DNA of 64,000 nucleotides from Manihot esculenta. Its lineage: Eukaryota > Streptophyta > Magnoliopsida > Malpighiales > Euphorbiaceae. Within the stretch, counting starts at the first letter, position 1. Every line of letters begins with the position of its first letter. The translations under genes were made by a program, and so were the position numbers. Below the pieces are notes generated by a model that saw nothing but the letters and a program-made list of their open reading frames with translations, was not told where the DNA came from and ran no database searches. Positions 33,837-44,092 of this stretch are shown here, piece after piece. The stretch lies in assembly GCF_001659605.2 (NCBI RefSeq), contig NC_035164.2:18942000-19005999 (forward strand), given 5' to 3'.

Positions 33837-35231
33837 ATGAGAGGAACTCGTCGATCTGCTAGATTGACTGGAGCTCCGCCAGAGAATGAGGGCATGGATG
33901 CCCATTCCCCTGCTCTGCAGAGGGCAAGATCTTGTAGGACGATCAGGGAAAGTACATCAAGGGACCCTAGAAGGTCTTTTGATGCAGGTCGGAGGAAATC
34001 AGCTCATGAAGGTATGTCAGCGGATGTGATGGAAACAGAGGAGGATAACCAGAGAAGAGATAGTAGTTTGGGCATGAGTATGTCAGTAGAGGATATGGGA
34101 GAGTCCCAAGGAGGCACTCAGGCCTCGGGCTTTGTTCCACCACAGTGTCCACCCTACCCGCAAGGGCCAGGGTATCCGATGGGAGGTACATCGGATTTCT
34201 TTAGCCATAACCCATATCCCACCTTTATGCCCTATCCTCCCTTTTTCCCACAGTACCCCATGTTTCCATCCTCACCCTTTTTCCCAGGTCCAGCAAACCC
34301 TAACCCAGGGGATGCTGCACCTCCTCCTCCACCAGCAGAACCAATAGTCCCTGATGTCCGGATACTCAAACCTGGTTCATCTGTTGGGGGTAAAGTAAAG
34401 ATGACAGATTACCTCAAGTTGGATGCCCCCAAGTTCGAAGCAGGCGATGACCCTTTTGAGTACCTCAGAACGGTAAAGATGATAATAGATGAGCTAGGAG
34501 CAAGTGACAGTAGAGCCATTCAGATGGCAGGGTTCACATTGAAATGCAAGAAGGCAAGGGAGTGGTTCAAAAACTATGTGGACCCAAGGTTGAAGAGCTT
34601 ATCCTGGGAGCAGTTTGCCAATGAGTTTGCAGGATGGGCTTTTCCAGATAGTTCCAGAGAATTGAAGATGATTGAGTTTGAGCAGCTAAGGCAGACAGAA
34701 GAGATGAGCGTAGAGGAGTTTACGGACAGGTTCCTGGAGCTGTTGCCGTTTGCAGGACAGGGTCTTGACACAGACCTGAAGAAGTCTAGGAGATATGTTA
34801 TGAAGCTTCACTCCAGGTATTCCTCGTTGGTTCAATCAGCAGAAAGGGAGAGCTTCCATGCTATAGTGGATATGGCACGGAGAATGGAGGCTAGTGCCAT
34901 TGTCCAAGGGACAGTTAAACAGTACGTGGCACAGTCTTCGGGTTCCAAACTCCCGGGGACAAGCGATGTTAATCTCTCCCCTCTGAGCGAGGCTGTCACA
35001 AAAAGTAAGAAGGGAGACAGAGGTCTCAGAAGATCAAAGAAGAACAAGTTCTGGAATCGGATAAAGTCTGGTCTGGGATTAGGAGGTGGCTCGAGCTCAG
35101 GCACAGAAGTTGCAGAGTGTACGAGGTGCGGTAGGCCGCATAAGGGAGTCTGTCGGTTTGGGACTACAGCATGTTACAGATGCGGCCAGGAGGGGCACAT
35201 AGCTCGGGAGTGCCTAAGGCAGCTTTTATGA
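33837..35231 (+). CDS. T Gag polyprotein (chromovirus)
   Basis: 464 codons from MRGTRRSARLTGAP; the open frame extends upstream to 33771, but this Met begins the familiar chromovirus Gag start. The order is: a basic and acidic N-terminal region; a Pro/Tyr/Phe-rich stretch (PPQCPPYPQGPGYP, about residues 100-165); and the Gag core (KLDAPKFEAGDDPFEYLRTVKMI...AREWFKNYVDPRL..WEQFANEFAGWAFP...FEQLRQTEEMSVEEFTDRFLEL). Near the C-terminus are a CTRCGRPHKGVC pseudo-knuckle and a full CCHC knuckle (C-Y-R-C-x4-H-x4-C). Gag forms the particle and binds the RNA. The frame ends LRQLL-stop a few codons after the knuckle, while the expected Gag-protease linker continues in another frame. One base therefore appears lost near 35212. 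Otherwise unbroken, and probably the best-preserved Gag here. Confidence 0.88.
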   Translation: MRGTRRSARLTGAPPENEGMDAHSPALQRARSCRTIRESTSRDPRRSFDAGRRKSAHEGMSADVMETEEDNQRRDSSLGMSMSVEDMGESQGGTQASGFVPPQCPPYPQGPGYPMGGTSDFFSHNPYPTFMPYPPFFPQYPMFPSSPFFPGPANPNPGDAAPPPPPAEPIVPDVRILKPGSSVGGKVKMTDYLKLDAPKFEAGDDPFEYLRTVKMIIDELGASDSRAIQMAGFTLKCKKAREWFKNYVDPRLKSLSWEQFANEFAGWAFPDSSRELKMIEFEQLRQTEEMSVEEFTDRFLELLPFAGQGLDTDLKKSRRYVMKLHSRYSSLVQSAERESFHAIVDMARRMEASAIVQGTVKQYVAQSSGSKLPGTSDVNLSPLSEAVTKSKKGDRGLRRSKKNKFWNRIKSGLGLGGGSSSGTEVAECTRCGRPHKGVCRFGTTACYRCGQEGHIARECLRQLL

Positions 35232-37700
35232 CACCGTCCCATCAGACAACTCCAGGCAGTATGGCTCAGCCATCAGCTCCAGTCATGTTTCAGGGCAGTG
35301 ATAGAGGCAGAGACAGGGGGACAGCCCCTTCTTCAGCAGGTTCCCGTGGGGAAGGTCCATCAGCTCCAGCGCAGATCTTCGCCATGACTCAGCAGGAGGC
35401 TAACACATCGAACCCGATGGGATCAGGTAATCTCACTCTGGTATGTTCTGGTGTGTCTGTTTCATGAACCCTGATGTTTCTCTTTTCTTTGTTTGCTTGT
35501 GAGCCCTTGTGAGGTTTGGGTTGATAGCTTAGGGGTTAGAGTATCCCCTTGGGGTCAGTGCACCCAAGTGTGATCCATCTGTGGCAGAGTCAGTCTGCCG
35601 GTATAGTCAGAGTATGTGTTGTGAGTAGATGCCTTCCAGCTGACCTAGCGGTTTTAGATTTGACTGTTTGACGTCATTCTAGGGTTGGATTGGTTCTTCT
35701 ACTAGTGGTACTACCTAGTCTGCAGAGACAAGGTAGTCAGGTTCCGAGGTAAGGATGGATCAGAGGTAGTCCTTAGAGGGGACAGAATAGGGATACCTAG
35801 AGGTTCAGTATCAACCCTATAGGCTCGTAGGTTGTTCAGGAAAAGTTGTCAGGGATTCTAGCTCTTCTGAGAGAGTATAGCAGTCAGGTCAGGGAGCCCG
35901 CCTCAGTGCCCGTTATTAGAGAGAGTTTTAGATGTTTCCCCAGATGAGTTTCCAGGACTACCACCTGTCAGGGAGATAGAGTTTAAAAATAGAAGTAATG
36001 CATGGAATTGGACCAATCTCTATTCCTCCCCACAGGATAGTATCAACAAAGTTTAAAGAGATGTAAGAGCAATGGTATAAGTTGGTAGTTAAGGGTTCCC
36101 ATCTGACTGAGCACTTCGCCTTGGGGTGTTCTAGTGTTGTTATGAGGATGAAGGATGGATCCCTAGGACTTTGTGTCGACTACTAGTCGTTGAACAAAGT
36201 CACTACCCAGATCAGGTAGTTGTTACCGTGGATCGACGATCTAGTTGAAATCAGCTAGCAGGAGCTGGTTGCCTTTCCAAGATAGATCTGAAGTCCAGGT
36301 ACCATCAGTTAAGATCAAGGAAGAAGATGTACAGAGAGCAGTGTTTAGAACCAGATATGGGCACTATGAGTTCCTAGGAATGTCGTTCGGGTTAATGAAC
36401 GCCCCTACATCATTCATGGACCTCATAAGCAGAGTTTTAGTCGGTTTCTGGATCACTCCGTTATTGTCTTCATTGACGGTATCTCGGCGAGTTCCAGAAA
36501 TGCAGAAGAGTATGCCCATCATCTGAAATCAGGATTGCAGATCCTGAGAGAACATGGCTTGGATGCCTAGTTCTCCAATGTGAGTTCTGGTCGAGGAGCA
36601 TATCCTTCTTGGGTCATGTGTGTCAGAGAAAGGAAAGTGAAGTAGACCTGAGAAAGTTGAAGTTGTAGCCGACTAGCCCAGGCCTATGGTAATGACAAAG
36701 ATTAAGAACTTTTGGGTTGGGCAAGGTACCTAATGGAGGTTCATCTAGAATTTCTCTAGAGTTGCCGCTCCTATGGCCAGATGAATCAAGAAGAACCAGA
36801 GGGTTATGTGGTCTACTCAGTTTGAAGAGGGCTTTGAAAAGCCAAAGGAAATGTTGATGTCAGCACCAGTGGTAGCTCTGTCCGCCAGTGATGGAGATTT
36901 CACAATGTCCTGTGATGCGTCCCGTGTGGGACTAGGTTGTGTGTTATGTAAAGTGGTAGAATGATTGCTTATGCTTCTAGGTAGCTGAAGAAGCATGAGT
37001 TGAATCATCTTACACACGATCCAGAGATGGCAATGGTAATACTTGCACTCAAGATGTGGAGGCGATACCTGTATAAGGTATGAGGACAGATCCTTACAGA
37101 TCGAAAGAGCTTGCAATACATCTTGAGTCAAGAGAGGAGAATCAGAGGCAGAGAAAAGGAGTAAGAGTTGCATAGTCAGAAGATGAGAAGAATCAGAACT
37201 GCTGTGAGTCAGCAGGAGAGTATGAAGTCGTCCGCAAGAGGCATGTAGAGTTTCAGAAGAGAAGAAGAGTTTTGTCAGAGTGCACGGCGGAAGCGTGTTG
37301 AGGTTCTCGAGGAAGTCGAGGTTTGCTGGAGGTGTCTCCTAAAGAGAGGGTGATTCGTTATGGGCAGAAAGGTAAATTAGCTCTCAGATACATTGGACTC
37401 TTTGAAATCCTGCAAGGGATTTGGGAATGTATCCTACGAGTTAGATTTACCCACTTCTATGGAAGAGATCCATTCGTTTTTCCATGTTTCCACGGTATAT
37501 GAGTTCGTGTCGGATCCGAGTGAGGTTCTTAAAGGAACCAGAGGTGGGGGCCGTAGAGGATCTCACCTATGTTGAGCAGCTAGTACGGACCGCCGACACA
37601 CAAGGCAGAAAGTGTGGAAACAAGGAAATCTCGATGGTGAAAGCCCCTTAGAATCACCTTAAGATGAAAAGTTCACCGGGGAGACTGAGAGTTTGTACTC
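35232..37700 (+). pseudogene. T pol remnants (linker, RT, RNase H, integrase C-terminus)
   Basis: The linker KAAFMTPSHQTT...AQIFAMTQQEANTSNPM is in a shifted frame (35171-35467). The protease region 35500-36200 is unrecognisable. The RT palm fragment at 36245-36526 reads RYGHYEFLGMSFGLMNAPTSFMDL; the FIDD position now reads like FIDG and the frame breaks. RNase H fragments near 36950-37130 read MIAYAS...[25 protein letters not shown] and [10 protein letters not shown]. The zinc and DDE parts of integrase are missing, as are most residues between RNase H and GNVSYELDLPTSMEEIHSFFHVS (37393-37575). The chromodomain is scarcely recognisable. Compared with H, about 1.5 kb of coding sequence is gone. 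No active enzyme can come from this copy. Confidence 0.85.
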
Positions 37701-37835
37701 CAGCAATGACCGTGTCTCTCTTTTAGAAGAGAGGTTTTTAGGTTTTGCTTGCTTATGTATGTTTGATGCTATGTTTGAGTTGCCTGTTTGTTTGTTTGAA
37801 CATTCGAGGACGAATGTTCTTAAAGGGGGGAAGAA
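37701..37835 (+). promoter_or_regulatory. T 3' untranslated end and polypurine tract
   Basis: Contains CGAGGACGAATGTTCTTAAA and the purine run AAAGGGGGGAAGAA (37822-37835) directly before the LTR. The same tract is at 60881-60896 in H as its complement. Confidence 0.8.
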
Positions 37836-38029
37836 TGTAATACCCGGCTAGATTCCGGCATCGGAATCCCTACCTTCCGGCGGAATCTCCGTTGGAATAT
37901 GGAATTTTGATGATGCCAGAGTCTTCTAGAGGGGTAAAATGTGATTTCTAAAATGATTTTTACTGATTTCATAGTTTTAAATGAAAAAGATTTGAGTTTT
38001 GGAAAAGAAAAGACCAAGGAGGTTTTGCC

Positions 38030-38200
38030 AGGTTCGGCCGCCGAAAGTGAAGTTCGGCCGCCGAACATGAGAAGGTTTCGGGAGTGCTTTTGGCCTCCGA
38101 AAGCCTTGTTTGAACAAACCAGGTTCGGCCGCCGAACCTCAAGTTCGGCCGCCGAACATGGGGGTATTTTGCATGCACGTTAGGCCGCCGAAGGAGGTTT
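38030..38200 (+). repeat. TTCGGCCGCCGAA palindrome array (T 3' LTR, U3 block)
   Basis: Four exact 13-mers (about 38033, 38053, 38125, 38145) plus degenerate TTGGCCTCCGAA and TAGGCCGCCGAA copies. They end about 12 bp before the TATA box. Confidence 0.92.
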
Positions 38201-38211
38201 GGCTGGCCACC

Positions 38212-38219
38212 TATAAAAG
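38212..38219 (+). promoter_or_regulatory. T LTR TATA box
   Basis: TATAAAAG in GGCTGGCCACCTATAAAAGC. The equivalent in S is 46231-46238 with the same upstream GCCAGCCACC. Confidence 0.75.
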
Positions 38220-38881
38220 CCCCTCAGATCGAAAATGGGCGAGTTTTCTCCCCATTCTCGAGCTCAGGTGTGTTCATGTCCTCCTTTGGTCATTTTCATG
38301 TTTTCTCTTCATCTCCTTCATATTTTTATGAGTTCCATGGTTGTTTTGAAGAGTTTTCAAGCTTAGATCAAAGTTTTGGGAGCTTGGAGACCCAAGGAGT
38401 AGTTTCCTCCCATCTCCAAGTTAGAGCTCGCACAAACCCTCGATCTTCAAGAGGTAAGTGTGGATCTATGCTTTCTTTTACGTTTCATGAAGTTTTAAGT
38501 GAGTTTTAAGAGGTTTTGATGGTTGAGTATGGGTAGATATGCATGTTAGGGTTTATGTGGGTTTTATGCCCAATGTATGATAATGTGATGTTTGTGTTGG
38601 GGTTTAAGTTAGTTTTCAAGCCCCTTGAGCATATGGGAGAGAGTATGCATGATTGGGAGAGAGTATGTGAGGTTTGGTTTGTTTTGATGGTTTTGGCCTA
38701 TGTGGGTCATAAACTATCTATGTATGCTTTAGATGTTGTTTTTGGGAGTTTAAGCTTGTTTGAGCTCCCTTGTGCATGGTTAAGGATGTATGCATGTGTT
38801 TGAGAAGTTGGATGCTTGTTTTGGGGTGTTTGGAAGGTTTGGGAGGCTTGAAATGCACAAAGGCTGAGTTCTGGATGAACT

Positions 38882-39125
38882 CAGGTTCGGCCGCCGAAGG
38901 TGGTTTCGGCCGCCGAACCTGCCAGAGGACGCATGGATTGGCCGCCTAACCTTGCCCCCGAAAGTTGAGTTTTGGCTTGAAAGCAGACTTTCGGCCGCCG
39001 AAGGTAATGTTCGGCCGCCGAAAGTGCCTGACTTTCGTCTCTGGAGAGAGAGTTCGGCCGCCGAAGGTGCCGCCGAACCTGCCTGACTTTCGTCTCTGGA
39101 AGGGACTTTTAGCCGCCGAAAGTGC
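38882..39125 (+). repeat. TTCGGCCGCCGAA palindrome array (T 3' LTR, leader block)
   Basis: About five exact copies and several shortened ones, downstream of the TATA box and so inside the predicted RNA. One copy has decayed to TTAGCCGCC (39109), which exactly contains the AGCCGCC core of the plant GCC box. Confidence 0.9.
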
Positions 39126-39556
39126 CCTGTCCAGCCCTTTCATGGGTGTTTTCTATGAATGTTTAAGTGATGCTTTAGAGGGGTTTTTGGGTAGTTGTTT
39201 ATGAGTTGTTTAGAGTATGTTTGGCACCTCACTAGAGTCCACCTATGTAGGATCGGACCCGAGGAACCAAGGTGTTTAGCAGTGTTAGCTGCTTCAGAGT
39301 TAGTCCAGAGCTAGCCAGAGGTGAGTGGAACTAACCCTTATGTTTTAAATCAAATGTTTTCAGCATGTTCAAGCATGTTCTTGCATCATGAATACCATGT
39401 ATGCAATAGGTTGTTTGCATTAGAATTCACGAATATGATGCATTGCATAATACGATGACAATGATGTGGATGGATACTGGATGATCCTCTAGCCCTCAGT
39501 ATGTTATGACATGATATGAATTGATATGATATGGCATGTACGATATGATATGAGAT

Positions 39557-39682
39557 GAGAAGCCCAGGTGTGGCCGTATCGCCCCTGGCATAAAGTATGA
39601 GAAGTCCAGGTGTGGCCGTATCGCCCCTGGCATAAAGTATGTGAAGTCCAGGCGTGGCCGTATCGCCCCTGGCATAAAGCAT
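39557..39682 (+). repeat. Three 42-bp CCAGG...CCTGG units
   Basis: Each unit contains CCAGG(T/C)GTGGCCGTATCG and CCCCTGG, period 42. Homologous units lie at 32811-32936 (T 5' LTR), 47332-47362 (S, one unit), 57963-58142 (old LTR), 59300-59491 and 63548-63739 (H). Confidence 0.85.
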
Positions 39683-40321
39683 TGTTGACTTGTTATGGTA
39701 CGAGATTGATATGTAGAGGGTTATTGGTGACAGATTCATCCTTGAGGTGATTTATTTGTGATGTGACGCATTCCATGATAGCATACGTTAAAATGAACTG
39801 TTTTCTTTTATGGTTTCTGCTCACTAGGCTTTTTAGCTCACCCCTCTCCCCTAACCCCAGGTTTGCAGGGTCAGAGATAGTCAGGAGATCAGCAGGTTAC
39901 GTCCATGGTCATGTTTATGTAATAGAATAGTAGTGGACATGATGTAATGTAAAGTTATGTAAGGATGTAAAAGAGTTATGTTGTAATATGACATTATGAT
40001 ATATGTTCAGAGTTATAGTATTGTGCTTGGCCCGAGTTGGATAATCCCTTTGTACATGAATTTTATTTTATGTTGATATATATGTTGGACCGAGTTTGAC
40101 ATAGAGTATGCTGACCCTAGGGGTTCTATGAGTTCAGTCATAGCGCATATACAGGTCAAACTGGTTAAAGGTAAAGTTTTAAATGTTTTATGAAAATGTT
40201 TGATCATGTTTGGGATTATACCAGCTGTACAGGATGTATGTTAGGCTTGCTACGGGTCCCGGCGACCTTAAGTCGATCTGGATCCTAGCGCCGGTAGCGG
40301 TCCGATTTCCGGGTCGTTACA

Positions 40322-40895
40322 TTTTCAATTTGTGCTTTTGAAGTCTAAGCCTTTGTGAATTTCTTTCTCTCAATGATTTGGGCAAATCAACACCAATTGC
40401 TAAATCAAGTCATGTTAAGTTCATTCACACAATTTCAATTCATTCTCTCTAATGAGTGTCATCAATATATTTTTCACCATGGTAAACTCAAAGATTCAAT
40501 TCAAAAGGTAATTCTCAAACATGAATATAACTCACTGCAATTGATTAAACATAAGTTTAAAGAGTCATCACATCAATGGGTTCATGGAAAGAAAACTCAT
40601 CCAACATAGTCTATATGATGAGTAAAGCATCTCAAAAAACGGAAACAAAAATAAATAATAAAAAAACTGTGGCTATTTGTGTGTGTTATTGAAAGCAAAA
40701 AAATGAAAAATTTCAACTAATGCAAGCAAACTAAAAATCAAAGAAAAAATAAACTCAAAAAGTAAAAATTCAGAAATGTGCACCCCCACACCTAAATCAT
40801 GTATTGTCCTCAATGTATAGAAAATATTAAAATGCAAAAGAAACTGAGTACTCCCCTGGGTGTGGTGTGCATGGTGCGATCCACTTGATCAAGGC
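40322..40895 (-). other. G 3' non-coding block, partial
   Basis: Homologous to about 249-825 of A0, including the internal polypurine-like motif at 40779-40814. The LTR-adjacent motif was lost in the deletion at T's left side. Confidence 0.75.
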
Positions 40896-42338
40896 TCAAG
40901 TAATTGGGGAAGGGAAGAGAGTCCCAACTGTATTGAGCAAAAAGTGTAGCACTCCTTTTGATTTGGTCATAGCCCATCCTATTTTTTCCATGTACTCATG
41001 AAGCAACATGATTAGCTTCTCCTCTTTCAGATGAGGTGTGCCTCTAGCCCTTATGTTTGCATTTTTTAGATGATTGGGCAGCACTTTCAATTTCAATTCA
41101 TGTTTCTCTATATGTAGCTGCAATTTAATAATGAATTCAGGCAAAACAAATTCTACCTTATCCGGAGGTTTGGGCAAGCATTGATCCGCATGGTCCTTTG
41201 GTTTAGGTGCTTGGAATACCATTTGTTCCTTGTGAGCATGGGCTGGTTGCATTGGATCTATGGCTTAATTGGTTTCAGTTTCCTCCTTCTGTGCAAGATT
41301 GGACTGAAAGGGAGGACTGGGAGAGCTCACATGCGTTGGAAACTGAAAGGACGCGCATGGAGGTGCTTCAGTTTGCGCAATGCCCTTCTGAAATGGGAGA
41401 ATGGTGGGATTGTCCTATGATGGGAGCTGAAGAGGTTCGGTTTGGATGTCCTCCGTCTGTGCAAGGTTCTTCTGCAAACTCATTTGAAGAGGTGCGATTG
41501 AGCTTCCTTCATTCTGCGCATGGCTGTAGTCCACTTGTTGGATGCAACAGTCAGTTTCTTTCAGTTCTGGCTCTTTCTGGCTCTCTTCCCTGCAAGGATC
41601 ATTATTTAGTATATCATCTTGATTTATGTAAAAAACATCTTTGCTCAAATAATTAATGACATCTAAACTATCAACAGGTTCTGTTTGACCAGTTTGTTTG
41701 GACAAACAGTTTTTTGGTTAATTCTCTTCAGTAGTTTGTTCTTGCACTTGTGAACTTTCATCATTATCCCATACATCTTGAAGCTCTTCCTCTCTTCTTA
41801 ACATGATCGTGTTTAATGAGGTGGCCATTTGTCCCATCTGCGTTTGGAGGCTTTGCACAGAAATTGCTAATGTCTCCATCATCTCTTCAAGGTGTATATT
41901 GGGACTTGGAGATTCTGGTTGGGCTTGATAATTTTGATAATTTTGGTAGTCGTTATCCCTTGCATAACTGAAGTCTGGATAGTCTCCCCAACCTGGATGG
42001 TATGTGTCAGAGTAGGGGTCGTTTCTCTGATAGTTCTGGTAATTGTTACCCCTAGCATAGTTGAAGTTCTGACAATCTCCCCAGCCTGAATTGTATGTGT
42101 GAGAATATGGATCATGTCTAGGCTAGCTATTGAATCTTCTAAAGGCATGTACTGGTTGGTCATTCTCATAAAGTGTAGGGCATTGATTAGTTGGATGTCC
42201 TACATAAGCATAGGTCTCATATGGCCTTGGTGGCTGAAATTGTTGAGCTTGATGGGCTCGGCCTATGACAAAACTTTTCACAACAGAGGTCAGTTTAGAA
42301 AGCTGAGAGGAAAAAGTAGATGTACATACCTCATCCAT
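40896..42338 (-). pseudogene. G Gag C-terminal mosaic ORF remnant
   Basis: Same layout as E. 42338-42123 reads MDEVCTSTFSSQLSKL with a damaged knuckle (ETYAYVGHPTNQC, first cysteines lost). 42169-41879 reads a repetitive Thr/Ile-rich frame. 41705-41415 reads SKQTGQTEPVDSLDVINYLSKDVFYIN. 41252-40896 reads the HLKEEKLIMLLHEYMEKIGW tail to stop. Frames differ between parts, and the ERRITP-like duplication near 41990-42060 repeats a 60-bp segment. Protease, RT and integrase are absent. Confidence 0.8.
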
Positions 42339-42490
42339 GAATCAATTCTGCGATGGTGACTGTGCCTTTAGTGAGATGTTCGGTGGCCAAATGATGAAAA
42401 GAGGGAGTGTGGTCTGCGATGGAGTGCTCTCCTTTTTTTTTATGTTCAGATCTATTCATGAAAGAAAAATAAATAAATTAGATCAATTCC

Positions 42491-42505
42491 CCGGCAACGG
42501 CGCCA
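42491..42505 (-). promoter_or_regulatory. G primer binding site (tRNA-Asp)
   Basis: Complement of TGGCGCCGTTGCCGG, five bases from the LTR. Confidence 0.85.
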
Positions 42506-42510
42506 ATTTT

Positions 42511-44087
42511 TGACTCGCGGTTGTCGAAGCCGGTCAAAAATAACCTTTCTTGTTATCAACAATTTTATACTTGCAGATAGTGGTGAAAGGATCGAATCCA
42601 CAGAGAATTGAGAACTCACCTATTTCTCTTTATATGACCAAGAAAATAAACTGAAACGATAATAAATTAAAAATGAGATAAAAGACTGAAAGTGGGATCA
42701 AATGAGATAAACTGAAAATTGGGATCAAAACTGTCAACAAAATAACAGGGGGGTTTGAGATTGATTGTAGTAAACTAATAACGAGAATAATAATGGAAAG
42801 CAAATAATTAAATAAAAAGTAATCAATAATGAGAAAGCTCTAGTTGAAGTATTGGATCCACTTTAGTTGTTGGGATTGATCACAGACACTTTGTTCTTTT
42901 GGGTTGATTCGATAGATTAGCTATGGAGATGGAAGACGCTTCTCACCACCATGTCTCTCCTTATTATTAAATTAATTAGGGAACGTCTTCTAATCAATTA
43001 CTAATCAACAAGTTGCCAAGGAACGTCCTTGGGTCTCGGGCAACAAACAACTGTTAATTGCATTAAGAAATAGAGAGATCCAATCCTAGCTACCCAAACG
43101 TATGGAGATAACGCTAGATCATGCAACTTCCTTGGTTTTGATGCCAAGTGTTCTTATGTAAGAATAATCTAAGCAATTACGGACTTAAATCATTCAAACT
43201 AACAAATAATTATTTTGCAATAAAAAATCAACGTAGATCTCAATAACAAAGTAATATGAAAATTAAGTATGAAATTGCATGAATATTGAACTCCCAAAAG
43301 TTAAACAATATTTGATCAAGTCTCACAACCCATTAAACAACTAAAGTTTCAACCAATATTCAACTAGATTAAAGAAATCAGCCACTCATTGGCTGAATTA
43401 AAAACAGAAAAATAAAAGGGAAAAAGAAAAGAACCGATGGAGTTGAAATCTTGTATTCTGCCTTACGGAATTTGCCGAACTGGGGAGATTGAATTCTTCG
43501 GCCACTTAAGGCTCTTTAAATAAGTACAGAGGAGTGCACCCTAAATGTTGTCCACGTGTGTTGATGTCCCATGTGCGGGAGAATGGGCGTGAGTGGGCTG
43601 CGTGAGTGTTGAGCGTGAGTGACGGGTCCAAGTGCGGGTCCATGTGCGGGAATGGGCTGCGTGAGTGTTGAGCACGTGAAGTGCTTGGTCCACGGTGAAG
43701 TGGTCCCAAGTTGCGCTGAACGGTGAGGTGCTGGCGTGTCCAAGTGCGGGTCCATGTGCTTGGCCCAAGGTGAAGTCCCATGTGCGTGAACTTGGCCCAT
43801 GTGAAGTCCCATGTGCGTGAACTTGGTCCATGTGCGGGAATGGGCTGTCCAAGTGCACTTTGAAGATTTAAATTTCAAAATATTTTCCTCATTTAGCTTG
43901 ACTTGAATTCAACTTGGCAGGCTTGCTCTCTTTTGCTCCAAATAAAGCAGTTTTAGGGGGATTTTCTCCAAATTGTCCTTTTACACCATTTTCTGCAAAA
44001 TAATATTAAAAGCAATAAATTAAGCAGAAATAATGTAAATATTCATCAATAATATTAATATAAAATGGACTAATTTATGCTCTATCA
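42511..44087 (-). repeat. G 5' LTR (1577 bp)
   Basis: Starts TGATAGAGCATAAATTAG at 44087 and ends ACAACCGCGAGTCA at 42511. U3 carries a GC-rich minisatellite (43548-43860) in place of the GGAAAGT array. A TATTTAAAG promoter-like box lies near 43512. Confidence 0.9.
43548..43860 (-). repeat. G U3 minisatellite
   Basis: Irregular repeats of GTCCAAGTGCGGGTCCATGT and GGGAATGGGCTGCGTGAGTG, plus CCCATGTGCGTGAACTTGG. They give His/Thr/Pro-rich open frames in all minus-strand phases (43506-43878). These are composition artefacts, not genes. Confidence 0.85.
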
Positions 44088-44092
44088 GCAGC

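Larger units (their letters stand above)
31658..40321 (+). mobile_element. T: chromovirus (Tekay/Del-like) element, gag retained, pol decayed
   Basis: 5' LTR truncated at its start (31658-33575), initiator-Met primer site (33579-33590), gag ORF, decayed and shortened pol (35232 to about 37700), polypurine tract, full 3' LTR (37836-40321). Long LTR stretches are identical: 31785-32045 equals 38543-38803 at the protein level. Another 260 bp differ at five sites, so the LTRs are about 98-99% alike. Pol is far more damaged than such young LTRs would allow if it had been intact at insertion. The right flank is G interior (TTTTC); the left duplication was lost in the deletion. Confidence 0.88.
37836..40321 (+). 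repeat. T 3' LTR (2486 bp)
   Basis: TGTAATACCCGGCTAG ... GGGTCGTTACA, with TGTAA/TTACA ends. Contains a U3 palindrome block (38030-38200), TATA box at 38212, a leader palindrome block (38882-39125), three 42-bp CCAGG...CCTGG units (39557-39682), donor-like GGTAAGT (about 38452) and GGTGAGT (about 39320), and acceptor-like CCCCAGGTTTGCAGG (about 39855). Confidence 0.92.
30724..44087 (-). mobile_element. G: pol-less Athila-type element, itself interrupted by T
   Basis: 5' LTR 42511-44087, interior 40322-42510, 3' LTR fragment 30724-31659. Target duplication GCAGC at 30719-30723 and 44088-44092 inside F's RNase H. T occupies the middle. About 450 bp of the 3' non-coding block, the polypurine tract and roughly 640 bp of the 3' LTR U3 are missing at the left T junction, together with the start of T's own 5' LTR. 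A deletion therefore followed T's insertion. Gene content matches E. Confidence 0.88.

Noticed and set aside
43506..43878. Three overlapping 90-120 codon His/Thr/Pro-rich minus-strand frames
   Set aside because: Composition effect of the G U3 minisatellite; all three phases are open and none resembles a protein family.
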